In this document: positions 48,795 to 56,665 of the stretch, one piece after another
How the letters are laid out: the number at the start of each line of letters is the position of its first letter
Numbering within the stretch: the first letter of the stretch is position 1
Assembly (NCBI RefSeq): GCF_000266905.1
Contig: NC_018027.1
Location: 2,914,001 to 2,978,000, forward strand
Reading direction: 5' to 3'
From: Mycolicibacterium chubuense NBB4
Lineage (GTDB): Bacteria > Actinomycetota > Actinomycetes > Mycobacteriales > Mycobacteriaceae
DNA: 64,000 bases
Program-made: the position numbers and the translations under genes
Notes under the pieces: generated by a model
Seen by the model: only the letters and a program-made list of their open reading frames with translations
Databases searched by the model: none
What the model was told of the DNA's origin: nothing

Positions 48795-50757
48795 CGGCGA
48801 GGGCCGTCAGGTTGCGGCTGATCGCCCAGATCTCGGCCACCAGCACCCGCGTCGCACCCGCCTCGTGCCGGGACGCGGCGTCCCGGAGTCGCTGGCCGGC
48901 CGCGGTCAGCTCGGCCATGTCGACGGTCCACGGCCTCGCCGGAGTCGGCGGGTTCCCGCACAGCGACTCCACGTATTCGTCGACCGCCAAGGCGAAATCG
49001 TGGTCCGGCACCGCCGAATGCCCGTCGCGAAGGTTGTCCTCGAGCGCGGCGCACGATCCGGTGATCGCGTTGAGCGCCGTGCGGTAGGAGCGCAACCAAT
49101 GTCGCAGATCTCGTGACTGCAGCCGGGACGCGCCGGCCGCCGCCTCGAATGCCGCGCGGGCACGGAAGGCGCGCTGCCACGCCGCCGACAACGCGTCGGT
49201 CGGGTGGTCGACCTGTTGCACATAGGCTTTGATCACCATTGCCGCGTAGTCGATCTCGGTCTTGAGGAGTTCACCGGCACGCTGGGCCAGCCGCGTCAGC
49301 ACGTCGTCGGGCAGCAGAACGTGGGCGAGCACCGCCAGCCCGCCGCCGAGGAGAGCGCCGACCAGCTGGGCGCTCACCGGAGTCGTCGCGGTGTGGCCGC
49401 CCGCGGCGATCAGGAAGACGACGGTGGCCGCGAGCGTCGCGGACAACGCGAGATAACCGACCTCGGCCGCGGCGAAGGCGATGCCGACCGACACCACCGC
49501 CAGCAGAGTCGACACCAGCGGCACCGGGTCGAGCACGAACAGCAGCCCGGCCGCGACGGCGATCCCCACGAGGGTCGCGCCCAGCCGGCCCACGCACCGG
49601 GTGTAGGTGTGCGCCGTCTCGGGCCGCAGTACCAGTAACACGGCCAGAGCCACCCAGTAGCCGTGCGCGACATCGGTGTAGCGCTCGAAGGCACAGCCGA
49701 CGGCCACGGCCGTCCCGAGGCGGACGGCGTGCCGCAACACCGGTGAGTGCCGGTCCAGGTGGCTGCGGATCAGGGCCGCGCTCGAGCGCACGGAGGTGCG
49801 CAGTTCCGGGCGTCTGATGCGGACCACCTCGGGAGTCGACGGCAGGAAGTCACCGAGTCGGTATGCCACCGCTTCGTGCACCTGGGTGCAGAGCCGCGCG
49901 ACGGCGGTCGAATCGCCTTCCGGGCTCTCGGCGGCGGCCTTGTCCAGACGACGGATCGCGGCGTCGGCGTCGGCGCGGGCGCCACGCCGGGGATCGGCCA
50001 CCGCTTCCAGCGTCTCGGCCGCCGCGGCGAGCACGCCCGTCGACCCCTGCCGGGCGGCCACGTCGGTCAGCGCGGAGCCGATGCGCTCGGGCACCGCGTA
50101 CCAGCTGCGGTATTCGGCCGGTCGCCGCCTGGTCTGGCCGTCGGTCAGCACGAATGCCTCGCGCAACGCGACGAGTGGCCGGGTGTCGACCGGCCGCAGG
50201 TCACCGTCGGCCAGGCGCCGGGCGTCCGCGGCCAGCGAGGAGTAGGCGACGGCCAGGGCATCACGTTGGTCGCGCCAGCGGCGCGGCGGCCGCACCGCGA
50301 TGACCGCCGCCTGCAGCAGACCGGCGGCGACCGCCAGTGCGCAGGTGCCCACCGTCGACGACCACGTCGGGGGGTCGGGAGCGGCGGTGACGAGCAGGAC
50401 GCCCGACGCCGTCGCGATGAGCCCGGCGGTGGCGCCCAGCGCCCACGGCATGGCCGCGCCGAAGCACCACAGCCCCGCGACGACGATGAAGACGGGGGAG
50501 TAGGCAGAGGTCAACGCGCCCACCAGAACTGCCGACCCCATCAGGAACGACACCCCGACGACGAGGGGGATCCGGCCCCGCGGATCGTCTTGGAGCGCGG
50601 TGGCGGCGGCGATCGCGGCCGCGCCGGCCACGGCGGTGACCGACCCCGCAGGACCCCACTGCATCGCCACGACTGCCATCACCGCGATGGCCAGCAGACT
50701 GCGCAGAACCGCGGCGACGTCCGGCAATGACAAACGCACCCCGAGGCCCTTGATCAC
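48766..50757 (-). CDS. FUSC-family (aromatic acid exporter/ArAE) membrane protein
   Basis: The 663-residue protein has two blocks of about six helices each, at about 15-150 and 335-480 (FERYTDVAHGYWVALAVLLV is the conserved FUSC motif region), separated and followed by soluble helical domains. FUSC proteins are linked to efflux of aromatic acids and similar compounds. The start is a GTG at 50757, just 20 bp from the divergent EthD-like GTG start. Substrate unknown. Confidence 0.88.
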   Translation of the reverse strand: MIKGLGVRLSLPDVAAVLRSLLAIAVMAVVAMQWGPAGSVTAVAGAAAIAAATALQDDPRGRIPLVVGVSFLMGSAVLVGALTSAYSPVFIVVAGLWCFGAAMPWALGATAGLIATASGVLLVTAAPDPPTWSSTVGTCALAVAAGLLQAAVIAVRPPRRWRDQRDALAVAYSSLAADARRLADGDLRPVDTRPLVALREAFVLTDGQTRRRPAEYRSWYAVPERIGSALTDVAARQGSTGVLAAAAETLEAVADPRRGARADADAAIRRLDKAAAESPEGDSTAVARLCTQVHEAVAYRLGDFLPSTPEVVRIRRPELRTSVRSSAALIRSHLDRHSPVLRHAVRLGTAVAVGCAFERYTDVAHGYWVALAVLLVLRPETAHTYTRCVGRLGATLVGIAVAAGLLFVLDPVPLVSTLLAVVSVGIAFAAAEVGYLALSATLAATVVFLIAAGGHTATTPVSAQLVGALLGGGLAVLAHVLLPDDVLTRLAQRAGELLKTEIDYAAMVIKAYVQQVDHPTDALSAAWQRAFRARAAFEAAAGASRLQSRDLRHWLRSYRTALNAITGSCAALEDNLRDGHSAVPDHDFALAVDEYVESLCGNPPTPARPWTVDMAELTAAGQRLRDAASRHEAGATRVLVAEIWAISRNLTALAVTPGPTAAR

Positions 50758-50777
50758 GTGTCCATTATGTTCGCCGA
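50758..50777. promoter_or_regulatory. 20-bp gap between two divergent GTG starts
   Basis: The gap contains a CATTAT/ATAATG element suitable as -10 box for both strands, at 8-10 bp from each start. Both mRNAs may therefore be leaderless; each -35 region would lie in the other gene. Confidence 0.5.
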
Positions 50778-51497
50778 GTGGAGAAAGTGATCATCACCTT
50801 GCGCGGCACTCCCGGTGACGAGGCCTGGTGTAGGAGTTTGCGCACCGAGATCGCCGATGCTCTCCTCGACACGGGGGTGCCGGGCCTGGCGATCAATGTC
50901 CGCGACGCCCTCGTCGCCGACTCGCTGATGACGCTGACCACTCTCGACCCTCCGGTGATCGCTGTGGTCAGCCTGTGGACCCAGCAGTGTTACGGCACTC
51001 AGATCCGTTCTGCGCTGCAGCTTCTGGACGAGGTGTGCGAGCAGGCCAGCGCCTACCTGGTCACCGAGTCGGTGCCGCTGGAGCCCCCGCACACCGAACC
51101 GGGGCAGCGCACAAGGGGGTTCGCGAACGTCGCGCTGTTGCGCCGGCCCGCGGAGCTGGACGACAAGACGTGGCTGGCCCGCTGGCAGCTCGATCACACG
51201 CAGGTGGCCCTCGAGGTGCAGTCGACGTTCGGCTACACCCAGAATGCGGTCGTGCGCGCGCTCAGCGACGGCGCCGCGCCCGTCTCGGCGATCGTCGAGG
51301 AACTCTTCCCCCTGGAGGCGACCTCTGATCTGCACGCGTTCTTCGGCGCCGCCGACGACGCGGATCTCAACGACCGGATGGCCCGGATGGTGGCCAGCAC
51401 GTCGGCCTTCGGCGCCAATCGCGACATCGACACCGTCCCGACGAGCCGCTATGTGCTGCGGACGCCGTTCGGCGCGGCGGCTACGCTGCGACCGTGA
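50778..51497 (+). CDS. EthD/dimeric alpha-beta barrel-like protein
   Basis: The 239-residue protein has two similar halves: residues about 1-120 begin EKVIITLRGTPGDEAWCRSL and residues about 120-235 include RGFANVALLRRPAELDDKTW, with DHTQVALEVQSTFGYTQNAV typical of EthD-like proteins. It likely forms a ferredoxin-like barrel acting on or binding hydrophobic substrates. Its stop overlaps the GTG of the enoyl-CoA isomerase gene (GTGA), so the two are coupled. Confidence 0.75.
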   Translation: MEKVIITLRGTPGDEAWCRSLRTEIADALLDTGVPGLAINVRDALVADSLMTLTTLDPPVIAVVSLWTQQCYGTQIRSALQLLDEVCEQASAYLVTESVPLEPPHTEPGQRTRGFANVALLRRPAELDDKTWLARWQLDHTQVALEVQSTFGYTQNAVVRALSDGAAPVSAIVEELFPLEATSDLHAFFGAADDADLNDRMARMVASTSAFGANRDIDTVPTSRYVLRTPFGAAATLRP

Positions 51498-52249
51498 CTC
51501 TTCAGATCAGCGACGAGAACCGGGTCCGCACGCTGGTGCTGAATCGGCCCGACGCCCTCAACGCGTTCAACGAAGAGCTCTACCTCGCCACCGCGACGGC
51601 GCTGCGCGACGCCGCCGACGATCCGGAGGTGGCCGTCGTTCTGATCACCGGCGCCGGGCGGGCGTTCAGCGCCGGCAACGATCTCAAGGAGATGCAGACG
51701 CGCATCGCCGACGGTTCGTATGCCGAGGGCAGCCACTTCTCGACGATGATCGAGGCGTTGGCGGAACTGCCCAAGCCGTTGATCTGCGCGGTCAACGGCG
51801 TCGGGCTCGGCATCGGCACCACGATCCTCGGTTACGCCGACCTGGTGTTCATGTCCACGACGGCCCGGCTGAAGTGCCCGTTCACCAGCCTGGGTGTGGC
51901 ACCGGAGGCGGCCTCGTCGTATCTGTTGCCGCAGCTGATCGGCCGCCAGAACGCGGCGTGGCTGCTGCTGTCCTCGGAGTGGGTCGACGCGGCGGAAGCC
52001 CACCGCATGGGGATCGCCTGGAAGGTGTGCGAACCCGACGACCTGCTGCCGGACGCCCGCAGGCACGCCGAAGTCCTTGCCTCACGGTCGATCCCGAGTC
52101 TGATCGCGGTGAAGCAGACGATCACCGAGCCCTACCGCGCCGGTATCGCGGCGGCGACCGAGCGCGAGAATGCGCATTTCCAGCAGTTGCTCGGTGGCGC
52201 CGCCAATGCGGCTGCGCTGGCCGAGTTCACCGGGCAGCGGCCGTCCTAA
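51494..52249 (+). CDS. Crotonase-superfamily enzyme, probable delta3,delta2-enoyl-CoA isomerase
   Basis: The 251-residue crotonase has the oxyanion-hole segment GRAFSAGNDLKEM. The two hydratase glutamates are missing: the aligned residues are Thr (GIGTTILGYAD) and Phe (CPFTSLG). Instead it keeps a Glu in LGVAPEAASSYLLP, resembling the ECI2/PECI isomerase motif (SPEGCSS). It therefore more likely shifts double bonds in unsaturated fatty acyl-CoA than hydrates them. GTG start at 51494. Its 3-prime end overlaps the convergent bfd gene by 4 bp. Confidence 0.82.
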   Translation: MTLQISDENRVRTLVLNRPDALNAFNEELYLATATALRDAADDPEVAVVLITGAGRAFSAGNDLKEMQTRIADGSYAEGSHFSTMIEALAELPKPLICAVNGVGLGIGTTILGYADLVFMSTTARLKCPFTSLGVAPEAASSYLLPQLIGRQNAAWLLLSSEWVDAAEAHRMGIAWKVCEPDDLLPDARRHAEVLASRSIPSLIAVKQTITEPYRAGIAAATERENAHFQQLLGGAANAAALAEFTGQRPS

Positions 52250-52437
52250 CCGGTGACGCGTTTGGGCGCCGAGTCGGCGTAGTGCGCCTCGATGATCGCC
52301 CTGATGGTCCGCCGGCATCTGCCGCAGTCGCCCCCTGCGCCGCAGGCCTCGGCGATCTGCTTGGAGGTCCGTGCGCCCTTGGCCACGACCTCGTTGACCA
52401 CGTGACTGGTGGTTCCGGTGCACAGGCAGACGAACAC
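52246..52437 (-). CDS. bfd: Bacterioferritin-associated ferredoxin
   Basis: The 63-residue [2Fe-2S] protein has its four ligands at Cys4, Cys6, Cys38 and Cys41 (VCLCTG, GGDCGRC), exactly as in Bfd of other bacteria. Bfd docks on bacterioferritin and donates electrons to release stored iron. It follows the ABM-like gene after 4 bp, and a bfrA gene begins 0.9 kb away, divergently. The IdeR-like box at 53109 probably controls this operon. Confidence 0.93.
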   Translation of the reverse strand: MFVCLCTGTTSHVVNEVVAKGARTSKQIAEACGAGGDCGRCRRTIRAIIEAHYADSAPKRVTG

Positions 52438-52441
52438 GGCG

Positions 52442-53089
52442 CTACTCCTGCCCGCCGACGCTCATCAGGTGAGCGAATCGGCCGACGAAGCGGGTGGGGT
52501 AGGCCCCCATGCCGGCGTTGGCCATCCATTCGGCTGCGGCGTCGGGATGGTCGATCCACTGCCGTGCGCTGACTTCGTCCTCGATCTCCTGCAGGATCAG
52601 TACCTCGCGACCGTCATCGAGCGCGCGGTAGACCCAGATCTTGCGGACCCCGCCGCGTTTGAACCGCTCGAGGCCGTCGTGGACCTTCACCATCAGCTCG
52701 GTGACGTCGTCGACCGACGACATCACGCCCACCACGACCCGGCCGACGTGCTCCTGCGACGTGGGACCCGCCAGGTCGATCTTCTCGACGACCTCGCCGC
52801 CGAAGATCGGCGGAATGTCGTCGGCCCCCGAGATGCTGAACCATTCGAATATCGCCGGCGACCGCAACACCTCGCGAATGGAACGGGCGTGCCGGATGCC
52901 GATCGTCACCAATACCCGGCGCGGCTCCCAGATCGACTCGTAGAGCACGACGTGGTGGGCGCCGATCGAGTCGAGTCCGTCCCGGTGCTTCTTCAGCCAT
53001 TCCCACATGAGATCGACGTCGTCGACGCGGAAATCGCAGGCCAGGATGAATGAGTGCAGATCGTACTCACCCATGCCACCCTCACCCAT
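52442..53089 (-). CDS. ABM-like protein of unknown function, cotranscribed with bfd
   Basis: The 215-residue protein (ATG at 53089, with an alternative ATG five codons in) shows two alpha/beta halves of possible ferredoxin-like fold: DLHSFILACDFRVDDVDLMW to EIREVLRSP, and VGRVVVGVMSSVDDVTELMV to the C-terminus. I do not recognise a precise family. Its operon position before bfd and the IdeR-like site upstream suggest an iron-related role. No metal ligands are evident. Confidence 0.7.
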   Translation of the reverse strand: MGEGGMGEYDLHSFILACDFRVDDVDLMWEWLKKHRDGLDSIGAHHVVLYESIWEPRRVLVTIGIRHARSIREVLRSPAIFEWFSISGADDIPPIFGGEVVEKIDLAGPTSQEHVGRVVVGVMSSVDDVTELMVKVHDGLERFKRGGVRKIWVYRALDDGREVLILQEIEDEVSARQWIDHPDAAAEWMANAGMGAYPTRFVGRFAHLMSVGGQE

Positions 53090-53108
53090 CTGTGCCCCCT
53101 GTGAACAG

Positions 53109-53127
53109 TAAGCGGAGTCTAACCTTA
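53109..53127 (-). promoter_or_regulatory. Candidate IdeR box of the ABM-like/bfd operon
   Basis: TAAGCGGAGTCTAACCTTA matches the iron-box consensus at 13 of 19 positions and lies 20 bp upstream of the ABM-like ATG, between it and the divergent bfrA. It is a weaker match than the box at 6444. Confidence 0.6.
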
Positions 53128-53327
53128 CTCGGCGCAAGCAGTCCAGGACGGTGGGCTGACGTGCGGGCTCACCCTTGTCGTCGCGTTCGGGGGACGCGGA
53201 CACCCGCTCGCGGCGACCCGAATGCGCAGCGATCGGCAACCGCCGTGCACTAGATTGACGGTGCTCGCACAAAGCGCGTGCCGAGATTGCGCACGCGGTC
53301 AGCCCCCAAAGCCTCGAGGAGCATCTG

Positions 53328-53807
53328 ATGCAAGGCGATCCCGAAGTTCTGAAGTTGCTCAACGAGCAATTGACGAGCGAATTGACGGCGATCAACCAGT
53401 ATTTTCTGCATTCCAAGATGCAGGACAATTGGGGCTTCACCGAGTTGGCCGAGCACACCCGCAAAGAGTCGTTCGAGGAAATGGTCCACGCGGAGCAGAT
53501 CACCGACCGGATCCTGCTTCTCGACGGCCTGCCCAATTATCAGCGGCTGTTCTCGCTGCGCGTCGGTCAGACGGTGCGCGAGCAGTTCGAGGCCGACCTC
53601 GCGATCGAGTACGAGGTCGTCGGCCGGCTCAAGCCGGGAATCGTGATGTGCCGGGAGAAGGGCGACGCGACCACCGCGAACCTGTTCGAGAAGATCCTGG
53701 CCGACGAAGAACTCCACATCGACTACCTGGAGACCCAGCTGGAGTTGATGGGCAAGCTCGGCGAGGAGCTCTACCTCGCCCAGTGCGTCTCGCGGCCGCC
53801 GCAGTAG
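53328..53807 (+). CDS. bfrA: Bacterioferritin
   Basis: The 159-residue, four-helix iron-storage subunit has heme ligand Met52 (ESFEEMVHAEQ) and di-iron ligands Glu18, Glu51, His54, Glu94, Glu127 and His130 in place. Twenty-four subunits would form the cage that oxidises and stores iron. The sequence closely resembles Rv1876. The upstream GAGGAG ribosome site and an ATG at 53328 fit. MrsI of M. tuberculosis targets bfrA mRNA, so the MrsI-like RNA at 7271 may act on this gene. Confidence 0.97.
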   Translation: MQGDPEVLKLLNEQLTSELTAINQYFLHSKMQDNWGFTELAEHTRKESFEEMVHAEQITDRILLLDGLPNYQRLFSLRVGQTVREQFEADLAIEYEVVGRLKPGIVMCREKGDATTANLFEKILADEELHIDYLETQLELMGKLGEELYLAQCVSRPPQ

Positions 53808-53813
53808 GCCCCG

Positions 53814-54296
53814 ATGAGCCGTATCGGAGATTTCGACGACGACGATGTGACCGGCTTCGCGGTCAGGTCCCCGGATCTGGGCGCGGCGATGGCCGCCTTC
53901 AGCAACGCGGTGTACACGAAAGGCCGACTGCCGCTTCGGGTTCGGGAAGCGGCCCGAATCGTCGTCGCGCATGCCAACGAGTGCGTGGTGTGTCAGAACA
54001 CCCGTGACGCCGACGGCGAGGCCGCCGGGGTGGACGAGGAGCTCTACGAGCACGCGGCCGAGTGGCGGACCTGGCCGGGCTACAGCGACGCCGAGCGCAT
54101 CGCGATGGAGTTCGCGCACCGGTTCGCCACCGACCACACGGGGCTGCGCGACGACGAGGACTTCTGGGACCGGGCGGCCGCGCACTTCGACGACGACCTG
54201 ATGACCGACCTGGCGATCTCGTGCGCGATGTGGGTCGGCATGGGCCGGATGCTGCGGACCTTGGACATCGGCCAGAGCTGCACGATCACGCTGTGA
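53814..54296 (+). CDS. Carboxymuconolactone decarboxylase-family protein
   Basis: The 160-residue all-helical CMD protein has the AhpD-like redox pair CVVC (AHANECVVCQNTRD). The CMD helix RLPLRVREAARIVVAHANE is typical. It might reduce peroxides or act as a lactone decarboxylase; context with bfrA (6-bp gap) favours an antioxidant role, as inference only. It is 21 bp upstream of glnA3. Confidence 0.85.
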   Translation: MSRIGDFDDDDVTGFAVRSPDLGAAMAAFSNAVYTKGRLPLRVREAARIVVAHANECVVCQNTRDADGEAAGVDEELYEHAAEWRTWPGYSDAERIAMEFAHRFATDHTGLRDDEDFWDRAAAHFDDDLMTDLAISCAMWVGMGRMLRTLDIGQSCTITL

Positions 54297-54317
54297 GTTC
54301 GGCGGGCCGGCTGCAGA

Positions 54318-55679
54318 ATGGCTGACATGGCAGCCAAACCGCTTGCAGCCGCGGCCATCGCCCAGCTCGAGGCCGACGGCGTCGCGACCCTGATCGGGAC
54401 CGTCGTCAACCCTGCCGGTCTCACCCACGCCAAGACCGTTCCGCTGCGCCGGATGGGATCGTTCGCCGATCCGGGGCTGGGCGCGAGCCCGGTGTGGCAT
54501 GTGTTCGCCATCGATCAGGCGGGGATCGTGTTCAGCGAGACCACCGGCGTGGTGGGCGATCGTCGTATCCGCATCGACCTCGGCGCCCTGCGCATCCTCG
54601 GTGACGGATTGGCATGGGCGCCAGGCTCTTTCTTCGATCAGAGTGGCGCGCCGGATCCCTACTGCACCCGCGGCGCTCTGCGCCGTATCCAGAACCGGCT
54701 CGAGGATGCCGGTATCGAGGCGATGGTCGGCCACGAGATCGAGTTCGTGCTCGTCGGCCCGGACGGGAGCCGGTTGCCGTCACATCTGTGGGCACAGTAC
54801 GGACTGGCGGGAGTGCTCGAGTTCGAGGGATTCGTCCGCGACGTGACGGCCGCGGCGACGGCCTCGAGCGTGGCCATCGAGCAGTTCCATCCCGAGTACG
54901 GCGCCAACCAGTTCGAGATCTCGCTGGCCCCGCAGAACCCCGTCGCGGCCGCCGATCAGGTGACGCTGATGCGTATCATCATCGGCCGAGCGGCCAGGAA
55001 GTACGGCATGCGGGTCAGCCTGTCGCCGGTGCCGTTCGCCGGCAGCGTCGGTTCGGGTGCGCATCAACACTTCTCGTTGACCGGCGCAGAGGGCGCGCTG
55101 TTCTCCGGCGGCGACGGACCCGCCGGGATGACGGCAGCCGGCGCGTCGGCGGTGGCGGGAGTGCTGTCCGGGCTGGCCGAGGCGCAGGGGTTGCTGAGCG
55201 GATCGATCCTGTCCGGCCTGCGGATGCAGCCCGGCAGCTGGTCGGGGGCCTACGCCTGCTGGGGCACCGAGAACCGGGAGGCGTCGGTGCGCTTCCTGTC
55301 GCCCGGGCCCGCCAACCCGTACGGGGCCAACGTCGAGGTCAAGGTGATCGACCCGTCCGCCAACCCGTACCTGGCGACCGCCACGATCCTCGGCTTGGCG
55401 CTCGACGGCATCGAGCACGAACTCCGGTTGCCCGCCGAGGTCGCCGTCGATCCGTCCTCGCTGTCGGACGCCGAGCGCGCCGCGGCCGGCGTGAGCGTGC
55501 TCAGCAGCGATCAGACCGCCGTCCTCGACGCGCTCGACGACTCGGCGACGATGCGCGGCATCCTCGGGGACGCCGTGGTCGACGCGGTGGTCGCGGTGCG
55601 GCGCTACGAGCGGGACAACTACGCCGAGCTCGAGCCCGAGGAGCTCGCCGAGAGGTTCCGGCTGGCCTGGAGTGTCTGA
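54318..55679 (+). CDS. glnA3: Glutamine synthetase-like protein (GlnA3)
   Basis: The 453-residue protein has the GS catalytic fold: GHEIEFVLVGPDG, FHPEYGANQFEISLAPQNP, the ATP/ammonium region FAGSVGSGAHQHFSL and a C-terminal ANPYLATATI. The active-site Arg of glutamine synthetase in the NREAS-xRFLSPG to xVExK region is altered (NVEVKVIDPS; canonical RxExR). It is the counterpart of Rv1878. GlnA3-type enzymes attach glutamate to polyamines rather than making glutamine, which is the likely role here. The ATG at 54318 is chosen; a second is three codons further in. Confidence 0.88.
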   Translation: MADMAAKPLAAAAIAQLEADGVATLIGTVVNPAGLTHAKTVPLRRMGSFADPGLGASPVWHVFAIDQAGIVFSETTGVVGDRRIRIDLGALRILGDGLAWAPGSFFDQSGAPDPYCTRGALRRIQNRLEDAGIEAMVGHEIEFVLVGPDGSRLPSHLWAQYGLAGVLEFEGFVRDVTAAATASSVAIEQFHPEYGANQFEISLAPQNPVAAADQVTLMRIIIGRAARKYGMRVSLSPVPFAGSVGSGAHQHFSLTGAEGALFSGGDGPAGMTAAGASAVAGVLSGLAEAQGLLSGSILSGLRMQPGSWSGAYACWGTENREASVRFLSPGPANPYGANVEVKVIDPSANPYLATATILGLALDGIEHELRLPAEVAVDPSSLSDAERAAAGVSVLSSDQTAVLDALDDSATMRGILGDAVVDAVVAVRRYERDNYAELEPEELAERFRLAWSV

Positions 55680-55710
55680 GCGCGTCTGAGCGCGCGTGAG
55701 GCGCTCTTGA

Positions 55711-55738
55711 CAACATACAACCAATTGGTTGTATGTTG
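55711..55738. promoter_or_regulatory. Perfect 28-bp palindromic operator of the arsR-like gene
   Basis: CAACATACAACCAA (55711-55724) is followed without spacer by its exact reverse complement to 55738. It overlaps a -35-like TTGACA (55707-55712) and a -10-like TATGTT (55732-55737), so a bound regulator would exclude polymerase. The GTG start at 55744 follows 6 bp later. Confidence 0.88.
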
Positions 55739-55743
55739 GTCTG

Positions 55744-56106
55744 GTGATCGAGGTGGACGAGGACCGGGCCGACGCGCTGTTCCACGCGCTCGCCGACCGG
55801 ACCCGGCGCGACATCATGCGGCGGGTACTCGCTGGCGAGCACTCGGTCTCCACACTCGCGGCGAACTACGACATGAGCTTCGCCGCGGTGCAGAAACACG
55901 TTGCGGTGCTGGACAAGGCAGGCCTGCTGACCAAGCGGCGCCACGGCCGGGAGCAACTGGCCGGCGGCGACGTGGCGGCCGTGCGATCGGTGGCGTCCTT
56001 GCTCACCGAACTCGAGCAGATCTGGCGCGGCCGCATCGCGCGGATCGACGAGCTCATCGCCTCCGATTCGAACACAGATGAATCCGCTGACCCCGAGAAG
56101 GAGTGA
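55744..56106 (+). CDS. ArsR-family regulator, probably leaderless
   Basis: The 120-residue winged-helix protein from the GTG at 55744 has the ArsR pattern ADALFHALADRTRRDIMRRV, VSTLAANYDMSFAAVQKHVA and LTKRRHGREQLAGG. There is no metal-binding CxC motif, so it is probably a member that pairs with SRPBCC enzymes. The GTG lies about 7 bp after the -10 element, consistent with a leaderless mRNA. It likely represses itself via the 28-bp palindrome. A longer TTG start at 55729 would fall inside the operator and is unlikely. Confidence 0.9.
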   Translation: MIEVDEDRADALFHALADRTRRDIMRRVLAGEHSVSTLAANYDMSFAAVQKHVAVLDKAGLLTKRRHGREQLAGGDVAAVRSVASLLTELEQIWRGRIARIDELIASDSNTDESADPEKE

Positions 56107-56108
56107 CC

Positions 56109-56594
56109 ATGCCCGTAACCGATGTCCACCACGACCTCGAGACGCTGACGCTGACGATCGTCGCCGACTTCGCCGCTCCGGTGCAGCGGGTCTGGCAGAT
56201 CTACGCCGACCCGCGCCAGCTCGAAAAGATCTGGGGGCCGCCGGAATACCCGGCGACGGTGGTCGACCACGACCTGCGCCCCGGTGGCCGCGTGACGTAC
56301 TTCATGACCGGTCCCGACGGCGATAAGCACGCCGGCTACTGGGAGGTCACCGCGGTCGACGCGCCGCGCAGCTTCTCCTTCGACGACGGTTTCGCCGACC
56401 TCGACTTCACCCCGAACCCGAACCTGCCCGTTTCGACGAACGTCTTCACCTTCGCCGAACACGAGGACGGCACGCGCGCGACGTACGTCAGCACCTATGC
56501 CTCCGCCGAGGCGCTCCAGCAGGTCCTGGACATGGGTGTGGTCGAGGGTGCGTCGTCGGCGATCAACCAGATCGACGCGCTGCTAGCCAGCTGA
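56109..56594 (+). CDS. SRPBCC (AHSA1-like) ligand-binding protein
   Basis: The 161-residue protein (ATG at 56109, ribosome site AAGGAG) has START-like strands: LTLTIVADFAAPVQRVWQIY, WGPPEYPATVVDHDLRPGGR and the family motif GYWEVTAVDAPRSFSFDDGF. AHSA1/CalC-like proteins bind hydrophobic compounds. ArsR plus SRPBCC is a common bacterial two-gene unit, here with 2 bp between stop and start. A GTG at 56103 overlaps the arsR stop and is an alternative start. Confidence 0.88.
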   Translation: MPVTDVHHDLETLTLTIVADFAAPVQRVWQIYADPRQLEKIWGPPEYPATVVDHDLRPGGRVTYFMTGPDGDKHAGYWEVTAVDAPRSFSFDDGFADLDFTPNPNLPVSTNVFTFAEHEDGTRATYVSTYASAEALQQVLDMGVVEGASSAINQIDALLAS

Positions 56595-56595
56595 C

Positions 56596-56656
56596 GCCGA
56601 AATTGCATTCCGCGCGGCCGCCACTCGACAAACCGCGCGTGGAATGCAATTTCGGC
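56596..56656. terminator. Bidirectional terminator between SRPBCC and amidohydrolase
   Basis: The 16-base arm GCCGAAATTGCATTCC at 56596-56611 pairs exactly with 56641-56656, and a further GCGCGG/CCGCGC pairing continues past a 2-nt bulge. It lies between two convergent stops. Confidence 0.85.
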
Positions 56657-56665
56657 GGGGGAGGG

